In this document: in pieces, positions 34,259-47,320 of the stretch
Layout of the letters: each line of letters starts with the position of its first letter
Numbering within the stretch: position 1 is the stretch's first letter
NCBI RefSeq assembly: GCF_000716445.1
Contig: NZ_JNWK01000034.1
Location: forward strand, 17,157-81,156
DNA from: Streptomyces wedmorensis
Lineage (GTDB): Bacteria > Actinomycetota > Actinomycetes > Streptomycetales > Streptomycetaceae
Direction: 5' to 3'
Length of the DNA: 64,000 nt
Notes under the pieces: generated by a model
Told to the model about the DNA's origin: nothing
The model's database searches: none
What the model saw: the letters and a program-made list of their open reading frames with translations, nothing else
Translations under genes and position numbers: made by a program

Positions 34259-34672
34259 ATGCCGTCCAACGACGCACGCACCCTGCTGCACACCGCCGTA
34301 CCCACCGCTGCCGTCGGCGTCATCGCCACGGTCGTCAGTGGGGTGGTCGCCGGTGGCAAGGGTGCGCTCGGCGCCGTCGCCGGCACCCTGGTCGTGATCC
34401 TCTTCATGGGTGTGGGACTCGTGGTGCTCCAGCGGACGGCTAAGTCGCTGCCGCAGCTTTTCCAGGCCATGGGGCTCATGCTCTACACAGCCCAACTGCT
34501 GCTGCTCTTCATCTTCCTGGCCTTGTTCAAGGACACGACGCTGTTCGACTTCAAGGCCTTCGCCTTCACCCTTCTGGCGACGACCGTGGTGTGGGTCGCC
34601 GCGCAGGCACGCGCCTACATGAAGGCCAAGATCATGTATGTCGAGCCCGAGAAGTCGGGGTCGAAGCAGTGA
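34259..34672 (+). CDS. atpI: ATP synthase protein I
   Basis: 137 residues, ATG 34259 with GCGGAG upstream. Four membrane segments and little else, as in AtpI proteins, which help assemble the c-ring or move magnesium. It opens the atp operon; a 222-bp gap separates it from atpB, so extra control may act there. Confidence 0.85.
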   Translation: MPSNDARTLLHTAVPTAAVGVIATVVSGVVAGGKGALGAVAGTLVVILFMGVGLVVLQRTAKSLPQLFQAMGLMLYTAQLLLLFIFLALFKDTTLFDFKAFAFTLLATTVVWVAAQARAYMKAKIMYVEPEKSGSKQ

Positions 34673-34894
34673 AGGGTAGGGCCGGGATAAAGCCGCGTTC
34701 GGCTTCCTGCTATCGTCCGGTGCCAACTGCGGCACTGCGGGCGCGGGCATCCGAGACGCCTGTCCCAGCGCGAGGCTCGATGCCGAACCGCCGCCCCCTT
34801 ATCCGTAAGACCAGTCCAGTGCCGACCCGCGGCTGCGTGCCGCGCCGACACAACGAGGTTGCCGTACCTATGCGCCACGCTGAAGGAGCCCGCG

Positions 34895-36030
<1,136 letters not shown>

Positions 36031-36068
36031 GCCGGACCGACAGCCCAACTTTTACGGAAGGCACTGAT

Positions 36069-36614
36069 GTGAACGCTCTGCTTCTTGCGGCAGCGGCGGA
36101 GGAGCAGCCTCCGCTCATCCCGCATCTCGACGAGCTCGTCATCGGCCTGATCGCCTTCGTCATCGTCTTCGGTTTCCTCGCCAAGAAGCTCCTCCCGAAC
36201 ATCAACAAGGTTCTGGAAGAGCGCCGCGAGGCCATCGAGGGTGGCATCGAGAAGGCCGAGTCGGCCCAGATCGAGGCTCAGAGTGTGCTGGAGCAGTACA
36301 AGGCCCAGCTCGCCGAGGCCCGCCACGAGGCCGCGCGTCTTCGCCAGGAGGCGACGGAGCAGGGCACCGCGATCATCCAGGAGATGAAGGCGGAGGGCCA
36401 GCGCCAGCGCGAGGAGATCATCGCGGCCGGCCACACGCAGATCGAGGCCGACCGCAAGGCCGCGTCCGCGTCGCTGCGTCAGGACGTGGGCAAGCTCGCC
36501 ACCGACCTGGCCGGCAAGCTGGTCGGCGAGTCCCTCGAGGACGTCGCCCGCCAGAGCCGCACGATCGACCGCTTCCTCGAAGAGCTCGAGGAGAAGGCCG
36601 AGGCCGTCCGATGA
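36069..36614 (+). CDS. atpF: F1Fo ATP synthase subunit b
   Basis: 181 residues, GTG 36069. One N-terminal membrane helix (about 22 to 44, LVIGLIAFVIVFGFLAKKLL) and a long charged coiled coil that forms the peripheral stalk. The stop overlaps the atpH start (ATGA). Confidence 0.94.
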   Translation: MNALLLAAAAEEQPPLIPHLDELVIGLIAFVIVFGFLAKKLLPNINKVLEERREAIEGGIEKAESAQIEAQSVLEQYKAQLAEARHEAARLRQEATEQGTAIIQEMKAEGQRQREEIIAAGHTQIEADRKAASASLRQDVGKLATDLAGKLVGESLEDVARQSRTIDRFLEELEEKAEAVR

Positions 36615-37426
36615 ACGGAGCGAGCCGCGAGGCACTGGCCGCCGCCCGTGAGTCCCTCGACGCGCTGACCGACAACACGTCGGCCGACGCGACGAAGCTC
36701 GCGGACGAGCTGGCCGCCGTCACCACGCTGCTCGACCGCGAGGTGTCGCTGCGCCGGGTCCTGACCGACCCCGCACAGTCGGGTGAGGCCAAGGCCGAGC
36801 TCGCGCAGCGACTCCTGAGCGGTCAGGTGGGCGGCGCGACCGTCGACCTGGTCTCGGGCATGGTGCGTTCCCGCTGGTCGCGTTCGCGTGACCTGGTCGA
36901 CGCGACCGAGGAACTGGCGAACATCGCCGACCTCACCGCGGCGCAGAAGGCGGGCGCGCTCGACAGCGTCGAGGACGAGCTGTTCCGCTTCGGCCGGATC
37001 GTGTCCTCCAGCAACGAGCTCCGCTCCGCGCTGACGGACAAGGCCGCCACGGCCACCGCCAAGGGCGAGCTGCTCCGCAGCCTGCTCGGCGGCAAGGCCC
37101 ACGCGTCGACCGAGCGCCTGGTCGTCCGTCTGGTGACCCAGCCCCGGGGACGTAGCCTGGAAGCGGGACTCGAGTCCCTGTCCAAGCTCGCCGCGGCGCG
37201 CCGGGACCGGATGGTCGCCGTCGTCACCTCGGCGGTGCCGCTGTCCGACCAGCAGAAGCAGCGCCTCGGTGCCGTCCTGGCCAAGCTGTACGGCCGCCAG
37301 ATGCACCTGAACCTGGACGTGGACCCCGCGGTCCTCGGCGGGATCACCGTGCAGGTCGGCGACGAGGTCATCAACGGCTCCATCGCCGAGCGCCTCGACG
37401 AGGCGACCCGCCGACTGGCCGGCTGA
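36611..37426 (+). CDS. atpH: F1Fo ATP synthase subunit delta
   Basis: 271 residues, ATG 36611. The C-terminal 170 residues are the standard OSCP/delta domain ([36 protein letters not shown]). The extra N-terminal 90 or so residues make it longer than the usual 175 to 180; long deltas are typical of actinobacteria. In mycobacteria the extra part is a fusion with a b-like segment; here a full atpF also exists and no membrane helix is present. Confidence 0.93.
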   Translation: MNGASREALAAARESLDALTDNTSADATKLADELAAVTTLLDREVSLRRVLTDPAQSGEAKAELAQRLLSGQVGGATVDLVSGMVRSRWSRSRDLVDATEELANIADLTAAQKAGALDSVEDELFRFGRIVSSSNELRSALTDKAATATAKGELLRSLLGGKAHASTERLVVRLVTQPRGRSLEAGLESLSKLAAARRDRMVAVVTSAVPLSDQQKQRLGAVLAKLYGRQMHLNLDVDPAVLGGITVQVGDEVINGSIAERLDEATRRLAG

Positions 37427-37502
37427 CGGCAGCCACCGCAGCACACAGCTACACAGCATCACCAGCGGCCCGGTTGGGCCGTGCAGAGATTGCAGAAGAT
37501 TC

Positions 37503-37520
37503 CTGGGGGTCGGCCCCCAG
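37503..37520 (+). promoter_or_regulatory. Hairpin in the atpH-atpA gap
   Basis: CTGGGGG (37503-37509) pairs with CCCCCAG (37514-37520) around TCGG, followed by ACCCC. It looks like the small palindromes common between Streptomyces genes. Lying 46 nt before atpA, it may tune or process the operon message. Confidence 0.5.
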
Positions 37521-37566
37521 ACCCCTTAAGAAACTTCGGGCCCAACAAGGAGAGCAGGGAACCCAG

Positions 37567-39165
37567 ATGGCGGAGCTCACGATCCGGCCGGAGGAGATCC
37601 GGGACGCACTGGAGAACTTCGTCCAGTCGTACCAGCCGGACGCGGCCTCGCGCGAGGAGGTCGGCACGGTCAGCCTGGCCGGTGACGGTATCGCGAAGGT
37701 CGAGGGTCTTCCCTCGGCCATGGCGAACGAGCTGCTGAAGTTCGAGGACGGGACCCTCGGTCTCGCCCTGAACCTCGAAGAGCGCGAGATCGGCGCGATC
37801 GTCCTCGGCGAGTTCAGCGGCATCGAGGAGGGTCAGTCGGTGCAGCGCACCGGCGAGGTCCTCTCCGTCGGTGTCGGTGAGGGCTACCTGGGTCGCGTCG
37901 TCGACCCGCTCGGTAACCCGATCGACGGTCTCGGCGAGATCGCGACCGAGGGCCGCCGCGCCCTCGAGCTGCAGGCCCCGGGCGTTATGGCCCGTAAGTC
38001 GGTGCACGAGCCGATGGAGACCGGCTACAAGGCCGTCGACGCCATGACGCCGGTCGGCCGCGGCCAGCGTCAGCTGATCATCGGCGACCGCCAGACCGGC
38101 AAGACCGCGCTGTGCATCGACACGATCATCAACCAGCGCGACAACTGGCGCTCGGGCGACGTGAACAAGCAGGTCCGCTGCATCTACGTCGCCGTCGGCC
38201 AGAAGGGCTCGACCATCGCGTCCGTTCGCGGCGCCCTGGAAGAGGCCGGTGCGCTCGAGTACACGACGATCGTCGCCGCCCCGGCGTCCGACCCGGCCGG
38301 CTTCAAGTACCTGGCGCCGTACACCGGTTCCGCCATCGGTCAGCACTGGATGTACCAGGGCAAGCACGTCCTGATCGTCTTCGACGACCTGTCGAAGCAG
38401 GCCGACGCCTACCGCGCCGTGTCGCTGCTGCTGCGCCGCCCGCCGGGCCGTGAGGCCTACCCGGGTGACGTCTTCTACCTGCACTCGCGTCTCCTCGAGC
38501 GCTGCGCGAAGCTCTCGGACGAGCTCGGTGCCGGTTCGATGACCGGTCTGCCGATCGTCGAGACCAAGGCGAACGACGTGTCGGCGTTCATCCCGACCAA
38601 CGTCATCTCCATCACCGACGGCCAGTGCTTCCTGGAGTCCGACCTGTTCAACGCCGGCCAGCGTCCGGCCCTGAACGTCGGTATCTCGGTCTCCCGTGTC
38701 GGTGGCTCCGCCCAGCACAAGGCGATGAAGCAGATCTCCGGTCGCCTCCGTGTCGACCTGGCCCAGTTCCGTGAGCTCGAGGCGTTCGCCGCCTTCGGTT
38801 CCGACCTGGACGCCGCGTCGAAGGCGCAGCTGGAGCGCGGTCAGCGCATGGTCGAGCTGCTCAAGCAGGCTCAGTACCAGCCCATGCCGACCGAGAACCA
38901 GGTCGTCTCCGTCTGGGCCGGCACCACCGGCAAGATGGACGACGTCCCGGTCGCCGACATCCGCCGCTTCGAGGCCGAGCTCCTGGCGTACCTGCGCCAG
39001 AACCACTCGGGTCTCATGACCTCCATCCGTGAGGGCGGCAAGATGTCCGACGACACCCTGCAGTCCGTCGGTGACGCCATCGCGGAGTTCAAGAAGCAGT
39101 TCGAGACCTCTGACGGCAAGCTGCTGGGCGAGGACGCTCCTGCCGCCGTCAACGTCTCGAAGTGA
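37567..39165 (+). CDS. atpA: F1Fo ATP synthase subunit alpha
   Basis: 532 residues, ATG 37567 after AAGGAGAGCAG. P-loop GDRQTGKTA near residue 173; the noncatalytic-site residues and the Arg finger region ([14 protein letters not shown]) are present. It ends with a short extension [15 protein letters not shown] typical of the genus. It forms the alpha3beta3 head with AtpD. Confidence 0.97.
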   Translation: MAELTIRPEEIRDALENFVQSYQPDAASREEVGTVSLAGDGIAKVEGLPSAMANELLKFEDGTLGLALNLEEREIGAIVLGEFSGIEEGQSVQRTGEVLSVGVGEGYLGRVVDPLGNPIDGLGEIATEGRRALELQAPGVMARKSVHEPMETGYKAVDAMTPVGRGQRQLIIGDRQTGKTALCIDTIINQRDNWRSGDVNKQVRCIYVAVGQKGSTIASVRGALEEAGALEYTTIVAAPASDPAGFKYLAPYTGSAIGQHWMYQGKHVLIVFDDLSKQADAYRAVSLLLRRPPGREAYPGDVFYLHSRLLERCAKLSDELGAGSMTGLPIVETKANDVSAFIPTNVISITDGQCFLESDLFNAGQRPALNVGISVSRVGGSAQHKAMKQISGRLRVDLAQFRELEAFAAFGSDLDAASKAQLERGQRMVELLKQAQYQPMPTENQVVSVWAGTTGKMDDVPVADIRRFEAELLAYLRQNHSGLMTSIREGGKMSDDTLQSVGDAIAEFKKQFETSDGKLLGEDAPAAVNVSK

Positions 39166-39185
39166 CGACGGAAGGGACCTGACTC

Positions 39186-41545
<2,360 letters not shown>

Positions 41546-41657
41546 GCCCCGTGCTCGCCCGAGGGGGGTGGGATCCGTCCCGCCCCCCTCACCACGCCCA
41601 CTAGAATTGACCCCAACACCCGGCACGACCGCCGGGTGGTGACCCGAGGAGCCACCC

Positions 41658-42032
41658 TTGGCTGCTGAGCTGCACGTCGAGCTGGTCGCCGCGGACCGGA
41701 GTGTCTGGTCCGGCGAGGCCACCCTGGTCATCGCGCGTACCACCTCCGGCGACATCGGCGTCATGCCCGGCCACCAGCCGCTGCTCGGTGTGCTGGAGTC
41801 GGGCCCGGTGACCATCCGTACGAGCGAGGGCGGGACTGTCGTCGCCGCCGTCCACGGCGGATTCATCTCGTTCGCCGACGACAAGCTGTCTCTGCTCGCG
41901 GAGATCTGCGAGCTGGCGGACGAGATCGACGCCCAGCGCGCCGAGCGCGCGCTGGAGCGTGCGAAGTCGGACTCCGACGCCGCCGCCGAGCGGCGCGCCG
42001 ATGTCCGGCTGCGCGCGGTGTCGGTCCGCTGA
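41658..42032 (+). CDS. atpC: F1Fo ATP synthase subunit epsilon
   Basis: 124 residues from TTG 41658, with CGAGGAG upstream; the product starts MAAELHVELVAADRSVW. The beta-sandwich is complete (GDIGVMPGHQPLLGVLE) and the C-terminal part has only a short helical region, so inhibition may be weak or differ from E. coli. It is the last gene of the operon. Confidence 0.95.
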   Translation: MAAELHVELVAADRSVWSGEATLVIARTTSGDIGVMPGHQPLLGVLESGPVTIRTSEGGTVVAAVHGGFISFADDKLSLLAEICELADEIDAQRAERALERAKSDSDAAAERRADVRLRAVSVR

Positions 42033-42055
42033 CGGTCCGCACCGACTGGTAGTGC

Positions 42056-42105
42056 CCTCAGCCGCGGCACGGTCCGGAACCTTCCGGAACGTGCCGCGGC
42101 TGAGG
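42056..42105 (+). terminator. Long terminator hairpin of the atp operon
   Basis: CCTCAGCCGCGGCACG (42056-42071) pairs perfectly with CGTGCCGCGGCTGAGG (42090-42105), and within the loop TCCGGAA (42073-42079) can pair with TTCCGGA (42082-42088). The whole 50 nt folds into one rod, 24 nt after the atpC stop. Confidence 0.8.
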
Positions 42106-42172
42106 CGATGCATATGCAGGTTGTATTCGGTTCGGCCGGTCGCGCCGGCTACGGGACGCAGCGAGGAGGTCG

Positions 42173-42625
42173 GTGAAGATGTTCCTCGCTCTGCTCGTGT
42201 GCGGCCTGGTCGTCGCACTGGTGGTGATCGGGCTCTTCGTCTTCGGCTTGCGCCGGAGACTGATCCAGCGTGCCGGCGGCACCTTCGACTGTTCCCTGCG
42301 CTGGGACGTCCCCGACGAACCGGACCCGACCGGCAAGGGCTGGGTGTACGGCGTCGCCCGCTACAGCGGTGACGAGATCGCCTGGTTCCGAGTCTTCTCG
42401 TACGCGCCCCGCCCGCGCCGGATCCTGGAGCGTTCGTCCATCGTGGCGCTTGAGCGCCGGATGCCGGAGGGCGAGGAGGAGCTCGCGCTGCTCTCCGACG
42501 CGGTGATCCAGCCCTGCATGTACGAGGGGGTGCGTCTGGAGCTCGCGATGAGCGAGGACGCCCGCACCGGTTTCATGGCTTGGCTGGAGGCGGCGCCTCC
42601 CGGCCAGCGAGTGAACGTGGCCTAG
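42173..42625 (+). CDS. DUF2550 membrane protein
   Basis: 150 residues, GTG 42173 with GAGGAGG upstream. One N-terminal membrane helix (about 3 to 25) and a compact soluble part with FDCSLRW and GWVYGVARYSGDEIAWFRVFS, as in DUF2550. The family is found after atpC across actinobacteria; its role is unknown. It converges with the chitinase gene, separated by a shared terminator. Confidence 0.85.
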   Translation: MKMFLALLVCGLVVALVVIGLFVFGLRRRLIQRAGGTFDCSLRWDVPDEPDPTGKGWVYGVARYSGDEIAWFRVFSYAPRPRRILERSSIVALERRMPEGEEELALLSDAVIQPCMYEGVRLELAMSEDARTGFMAWLEAAPPGQRVNVA

Positions 42626-42632
42626 TACGTGA

Positions 42633-42669
42633 GAAGCGGGGGATGGTGTGCTGCACCGTCCCCCGCTTC
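42633..42669. terminator. Bidirectional terminator between DUF2550 and chitinase genes
   Basis: GAAGCGGGGGA (42633-42643) pairs perfectly with TCCCCCGCTTC (42659-42669); GGTG and CACC extend the pairing inside. Confidence 0.8.
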
Positions 42670-42687
42670 GGCGTCTCCCCGTGGTGG

Positions 42688-44535
42688 CTAGTTCAGGCCG
42701 GTGTTGATGGCGCCGACGAGCTCGCCGTTGCCGGTGTCACCGCTGAACTCCCAGAAGAAGGCTCCGCCGAGGCCCTGGTTCTTGGCCCAGCTCATCTTGG
42801 AGGTCACGGTGGCGGGGGTGTCGTAGCTCCACCAGTTCGTGCCGCAGTGGGCGTACGCGGTGCCCGCGACGGTGCCGTTGGCCGGGCAGGAGTTCTTGAG
42901 GACCTTGTAGTCCTCGATGCCCTGCTCGTACGTGCCCGCCGCCGGGCCCGTCGCCGTGCCGCCGGGGGCGGACTGGGTGACGCCGGTCCAGCCGCGGCCG
43001 TAGAAGCCGATGCCGAGCAGCAGCTTGTTGGCCGGGACGCCCTTCGCCTTGAACTTGGCGATCGCCTCGGCGGAGTTGAAGCCCGCCTGCGGGATGCCGG
43101 CGTAGGAGGTGAGCGGGGAGTGCGGGGCCGTCGGGCCCTGCGCCGCCCAGGCGCCGAAGAAGTCGTACGTCATGACGTTGAACCAGTTCATGTACTGCGC
43201 TGCGCCCGCGTAGTCGGCGGCGTCGATCTTGCCGCCGGCGGAGGCGTCGGCCGTGACGGCCGCGGTGACGAGGTTGTTCGCACCGAACTTGGCGCGCATG
43301 GCCTGCATCATGTTCTTGAAGGAGGCGGCGCCGCTGGTGTCGCAGGAGAGGCCGCAGGCGTTCGGGTACTCCCAGTCCAGGTCGATGCCGTCGAAGACGT
43401 CGGCCCAGCGCGGGTCCTCGACCAGGTCGTAGCAGGACTGGGCGAAGGCGGTCGGGTTCTGCACGGCCTGGCCGAAGCCGCCGGACCAGGTCCAGCCGCC
43501 GAAGGACCACAGGACCTTGATGTTCGGGTACGCCTTCTTCAGCTTGCGGAGCTGGTTGAAGTTGCCGCGCAGCGGCTGGTCCCAGGTGTCGGCGACGCCG
43601 TCGACGGACTGGTCGGCGGTGTAGGCCTTGTCGTAGTCGGCGTAGGCGTCGCCGATGGTGCACTTGCCGCCCGTGACGTTACCGAAGGCATAGTTGATGT
43701 GGGTGATCTTGGACGCGGAGCCCGAGGTCACGATGTTCTTCACGTGGTAGTTGCGGCCGTAGACGCCCCAGTTGGTGAAGTAGCCCATCTTCACGGCGTT
43801 GGGGAGGGGGTTGCCCCCGCCGCCGCCGGTGGTGTGGACGGCGACCGGGCCGGCGGCGGGGCCGGTCTGGTCGATGGTGTCGCGGGCGACGACCGTGTAG
43901 CTGTAGTCGGTGCCGGCGGTCAGGCCCTGGTCGGTGTGGGTGAGGCCGGTGACCGTGGCGACCTTCGTGCCGTCGCGCAGGACGTCGTAGTTCTTGATGC
44001 CCTTGTCGTCGGTCGCGGCGGTCCAGGTCAGCTTCGCCGAGGTGTCGGTGATGTTGGAGGCGACCGGGGTGCCGGGGGCCGAGGGCGGGTTGTCGCCCGG
44101 CTGGGAGGTGCCGTCGCAGGCGGCGCCGTTGATCTTACAGCCGCTGGGCGCGCCGGGGCCGGCGCCGTTGTAGCCGAAGGAGACGGAGGCGCCGGGGGCG
44201 AGGGTGCCGTTCCAGCCGACGTTCTTGGCGGTCCAGTGGGTGCCGGAGCTGGTGACGGTGGCGTCCCAGGCGGAGGTGACCGAGGTGCCGGCGGGGTAGT
44301 CCCACTCGACGGTCCAGGAGCTGATGGTGGTGGTGCCGGTGTTCTTGATGGTCCAGTTGGCGCCGAAGCCGGTGCCCCAGTCGGACGTCTTCGTGTAGGT
44401 CGCCGTGGCCGAGGTGGCGGCTTCGGCGGGGGTGGCGAGGCCGACCATGGCGGCCAGCGGCAGGATCAGGGCGGTCAGGCCGGCGGCGGCCCGGTGTCTG
44501 AACCCTGATCTGCGCGTCGGTGCTTGAGTGCTCAA
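42688..44535 (-). CDS. Secreted GH18 chitinase with CBM2 and fibronectin III domains
   Basis: 615 residues from TTG 44535 with GAGGAG 5 nt upstream. Signal peptide about 1 to 40, ending ATPAEA-AT. CBM2 about 41 to 138 with conserved Trp residues (TSDWGTGFGANW, WTAKNVGWNG). Fibronectin III about 150 to 235 (PGTPVASNITDTSAKLTW). A Gly linker leads to GH18 from about 248 to the end. The catalytic motif is FDGIDLDWEYP with its proton-donor Glu near residue 388; SFGGWTWSGGF and MTYDFFGAW are further family marks. It degrades chitin outside the cell. Its promoter carries the 12-bp direct repeats known from Streptomyces chitinase genes. Confidence 0.95.
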   Translation of the reverse strand: MSTQAPTRRSGFRHRAAAGLTALILPLAAMVGLATPAEAATSATATYTKTSDWGTGFGANWTIKNTGTTTISSWTVEWDYPAGTSVTSAWDATVTSSGTHWTAKNVGWNGTLAPGASVSFGYNGAGPGAPSGCKINGAACDGTSQPGDNPPSAPGTPVASNITDTSAKLTWTAATDDKGIKNYDVLRDGTKVATVTGLTHTDQGLTAGTDYSYTVVARDTIDQTGPAAGPVAVHTTGGGGGNPLPNAVKMGYFTNWGVYGRNYHVKNIVTSGSASKITHINYAFGNVTGGKCTIGDAYADYDKAYTADQSVDGVADTWDQPLRGNFNQLRKLKKAYPNIKVLWSFGGWTWSGGFGQAVQNPTAFAQSCYDLVEDPRWADVFDGIDLDWEYPNACGLSCDTSGAASFKNMMQAMRAKFGANNLVTAAVTADASAGGKIDAADYAGAAQYMNWFNVMTYDFFGAWAAQGPTAPHSPLTSYAGIPQAGFNSAEAIAKFKAKGVPANKLLLGIGFYGRGWTGVTQSAPGGTATGPAAGTYEQGIEDYKVLKNSCPANGTVAGTAYAHCGTNWWSYDTPATVTSKMSWAKNQGLGGAFFWEFSGDTGNGELVGAINTGLN

Positions 44536-44599
44536 CGGTGCTCCTCAAGTTGCGGACGGACAAGGTGGGGGTGGTCCGTGAAGATGCGCGCGCCCCGCG

Positions 44600-44641
44600 A
44601 GCGTAGGAAGGTCTGGACCAATCGTCAAGAGGTCCAGACCA
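44600..44641 (-). promoter_or_regulatory. Chitin-inducible promoter with two 12-bp repeats
   Basis: On the minus strand TGGTCTGGACCT (44630-44641) and TGGTCCAGACCT (44609-44620) flank TTGACG (44623-44628), and TACGCT (44600-44605) follows at 17 bp. This is the arrangement of Streptomyces chitinase promoters such as chi63, where the repeats give chitin induction and glucose repression. The repeats also resemble DasR sites. Confidence 0.88.
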
Positions 44642-44658
44642 ACGTCGCCGTTCTTCGG

Positions 44659-45312
44659 TCAGACCCCCAACTCCTGCGCCAGCACGGCCGCTTGGACCCT
44701 GCTCCGCAGTCGCAGCTTGCCCAGCACCTTGCTGACGTGCGTCTTCACCGTCGCCTCCGCCATGTCGAGCCGTACCGCGATCTCCGCGTTCGACAGCCCG
44801 CCGCCCAGCGCCGACAACACCTCCCGCTCCCGGGGCGTCAGGACGTCCAGCACGGCCGGGTCCTTGCCCCGCTCCGTACGCGGCGGGCGGCCGGTCGCGG
44901 CGAACTCCGCGATGAGCCGCCGCGTCACCGCCGGGGCGATCAGGCCCTCGCCGCGCGCCACCGTCCGCACCGCCTCGATCAGCTCGCGCGCGTCCGCGTT
45001 CTTGAGCAGGAAGCCGGCCGCGCCCGCGCGCAGCGCCCCGAACACGTACTCGTCCAGATCGAAGGTGGTCAGCACCAGGACGTCCGCCAGGCCCTCGGCG
45101 ACCACGATCCCCGTCGCCGTCACGCCGTCCATCCGGGGCATCTGCACGTCCATCAGGACCAGGTCGGGCCGCAGTTCGCGCGCCAGCTCGACCGCCCGCT
45201 CGCCGTCCGCCGCCTCCCCGACCACCTCGATGTCCGGGGCGCTGCCCAGGATGAGCACCAGCCCCGCCCGTACCGCCGACTGGTCCTCGGCGACCACCAC
45301 CCGCACCGTCAC
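44659..45312 (-). CDS. NarL/LuxR-type response regulator
   Basis: 217 residues, GTG 45312 overlapping the kinase stop (GTGA). Receiver domain with VVVAEDQ, the phospho-Asp in VLMDVQMPRMDG, Thr in LTTFD and Lys in LLKNAD. The C-terminal LuxR helix-turn-helix is LTPREREVLSALGGGLSNAE with MAEATVKTHVSKVLGKL. It pairs with the kinase encoded upstream. It converges on no gene but lies 124 bp from the chitinase start, both on the minus strand, so readthrough to the chitinase is possible though the targets are unknown. Confidence 0.93.
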   Translation of the reverse strand: MTVRVVVAEDQSAVRAGLVLILGSAPDIEVVGEAADGERAVELARELRPDLVLMDVQMPRMDGVTATGIVVAEGLADVLVLTTFDLDEYVFGALRAGAAGFLLKNADARELIEAVRTVARGEGLIAPAVTRRLIAEFAATGRPPRTERGKDPAVLDVLTPREREVLSALGGGLSNAEIAVRLDMAEATVKTHVSKVLGKLRLRSRVQAAVLAQELGV

Positions 45313-46520
45313 ACCCGCTCCTCGTCGCTCGCGCCCACGGGCAGTTCCGCCCGGACCCGCCACGTCTTCCGGCCCCCGTCGTCCGTGACCGGACCCGCCT
45401 CGAATTCTCCGTCGAGCAGCGCCACCCGTTCCCGCATCCCCACCAGGCCGGCCCCCGAACCGGGCGCGGTCGGGCCGGGGCGCTCCCCGTACGGGCTCGT
45501 CACCCGGATCCACAGCGCGCCCGGGTCCTGGCCGAGGGCCACCCGCACCTCGCCGGGCGCCGCGTGCTTGAGCGCGTTCGTCAGGGACTCCTGCACGATG
45601 CGGTACGCGGCCAGCTCCACCGGCGCCGGGAGCGCGGCCGGGCTCTGCCGCGTGTCGTCGAGGACGAGGACGAGGCCGCTCGGCCCGGCGTTGGCCGCGG
45701 ACTGGGCCACCAGCGCGTCCAGACCGGCGAGCGTCGGCGCCGCGGCCGGTTCCGTGTCCGCGCCGCTGTCGCGCAGCAGCCCGATGAGCCGACGCATCTC
45801 GGCGAGGCCCTCGACGCTGTTCTCCCGGATCACGGTCAGCGCCTGCCGGGTGGTGGCCGGCTCGTCGAGCGAGAGCGCGGCCGTGGAGTGGATCGCGATG
45901 GCGGACAGGTGGTTCGCCACCATGTCGTGCAGCTCGCGCGCCATCCGGGACCGCTCGGCCACCACGGCCTGCGTCCGGTCCATCTCGGCGAGGAGCGCGG
46001 TCTGCTCCGCGCGCAGCCGGGCCGCCTCCGCGGCCTCCCGGTGGTTGCGCACGATGGAGCCGGTCACCGCGGGCATGAAGGAGATCATGCCCGTGATCAC
46101 TCCGATGAGCAGGGCGATCGCGTTCTGCCACCAGACGAGGAAGCCGACCGTCACGGCGACCGTGATCAGTCCGGTGCTGTACGGGACACGGCGGGCGAGG
46201 GAGGGCGAGCCGTACACGACGGCCGCGTAGACGATGTCCGTGAACATCAGGACCGTCAGCAGGTTCCCGTTGGTGAACTGGTCCGCGACCAGCGCGAGCG
46301 TCCCGACGATCAGCGCCGTATGCGGCAGGGTCCGCCGCAGCGCCTCCATCGAGGCCATCACCGCGAGCGGCACCAGCGCCGCCCACCGCTGGTCGAGGAC
46401 GCGGTCGCCCGTCGTGTACAGCCCGAAGGACCAGAGGAGCACGCCGCAGGCGAGTCCAGAGAGGGCGATGAACAGGTCGAGGCGGTGCGGTCGGGGGAGT
46501 GTCACGTACTCATCCAACAC
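45309..46520 (-). CDS. Sensor histidine kinase, HisKA_3 type
   Basis: 403 residues, GTG 46520; GTG 46505 is another option. About five membrane helices in the first 150 residues with no sizeable outside domain, so the signal is probably sensed in the membrane. The phosphorylated His is in MARELHDMVANHLSAIAI; the ATP site has QESLTNALKHA and GAGLVGMRERVALL. It is coupled to its response regulator. This type often reacts to cell-envelope stress. Confidence 0.92.
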   Translation of the reverse strand: MLDEYVTLPRPHRLDLFIALSGLACGVLLWSFGLYTTGDRVLDQRWAALVPLAVMASMEALRRTLPHTALIVGTLALVADQFTNGNLLTVLMFTDIVYAAVVYGSPSLARRVPYSTGLITVAVTVGFLVWWQNAIALLIGVITGMISFMPAVTGSIVRNHREAAEAARLRAEQTALLAEMDRTQAVVAERSRMARELHDMVANHLSAIAIHSTAALSLDEPATTRQALTVIRENSVEGLAEMRRLIGLLRDSGADTEPAAAPTLAGLDALVAQSAANAGPSGLVLVLDDTRQSPAALPAPVELAAYRIVQESLTNALKHAAPGEVRVALGQDPGALWIRVTSPYGERPGPTAPGSGAGLVGMRERVALLDGEFEAGPVTDDGGRKTWRVRAELPVGASDEERV

Positions 46521-46657
46521 GCCCGTACCTGCCCCGACCTCCTCGTCCGGGCCGATCCGTCCCTCCGTCGAAGGATGTAGGCGTACTTCGTCACCGGCGA
46601 CGACGAACGCGGCCGGATCCCACGGGACGCTGAGGGGGAACGGAAAGGGGAACCGTC

Positions 46658-47320
46658 GTGATCGTCACGCTGATCGTCGTCTGCGAGGTCGGCTTCTGGG
46701 TCCTGCTCGCCGCCGGACTCGGTGCCCGCTACCTGCTACGGATGCCCGGACTGGGCATGGCTCTGCTGCTCTGCGAGCCGCTCCTGGAGATCCTGCTTCT
46801 CGTCGTCACCGCGATGGACCTCAAGAACGGCGCGGAACCGGCCTGGCGGCACAGCCTCGCCGCCCTCTACATCGGCTATACCGTGGGCCACGGCCACCGC
46901 ACGGTGAAGTGGCTCGACGGCCACGCCGCCCACCGGTTCGGCGGCGGCCCGCCGCCCGTGAAGGCGCCGAAGTACGGCATGGCGCGCGCCCGCCACGAGG
47001 GACGGATCTGGCTCGGCTCGGTGGTGATGGCCTCCGTGGCAACCGCCCTCCTGCTCGCCGCGATCCGGTACGTCGGCAGCGACGGCGACACCTCGAAGCT
47101 GGAGGCCTCGGTCGGAGGCGTCTGGCGGCTGGTCGGCATCCACGGCCTGATCGCGCTCACGTACGCGATCTGGCCGAAGAAGGCCCCGGAGGGCGAGGCT
47201 CCCGCCGAGGACGGCGAACCGGTCCGGAAGGACGGATCAGCGGTCGCCGCCCGGGACCCAGAGCACGTCCCCGACCTCCTTGTTCGCCGTCCGGGCAAGG
47301 ATGAAGAGCAGGTCGGATAG
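46658..47320 (+). CDS. Membrane protein of unknown function
   Basis: 220 residues, GTG 46658 with GGAAAGGGG upstream. Several membrane segments lie in two groups (about 3 to 60, and 115 to 165), with a cytosolic loop containing GHGHRTVKWLDGHAAHRFGGGP between them. The tail is acidic. I do not recognise the family. Its last 84 bases overlap the end of the convergent adenosyltransferase gene, so either the true stop is as given and the two genes interleave, or transcription of one limits the other. Confidence 0.7.
   Translation: MIVTLIVVCEVGFWVLLAAGLGARYLLRMPGLGMALLLCEPLLEILLLVVTAMDLKNGAEPAWRHSLAALYIGYTVGHGHRTVKWLDGHAAHRFGGGPPPVKAPKYGMARARHEGRIWLGSVVMASVATALLLAAIRYVGSDGDTSKLEASVGGVWRLVGIHGLIALTYAIWPKKAPEGEAPAEDGEPVRKDGSAVAARDPEHVPDLLVRRPGKDEEQVG

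Noticed and set aside
37503..37520. Terminator inside the atp operon
   Set aside because: The stem is only 7 bp, has no T tract, and atpA must be transcribed with the operon, so it is listed as a small regulatory palindrome instead.
42580..44508. 642-codon plus-strand frame opposite the chitinase gene
   Set aside because: Gly/Val/Ala-rich shadow; the chitinase has full domains and a matching promoter.
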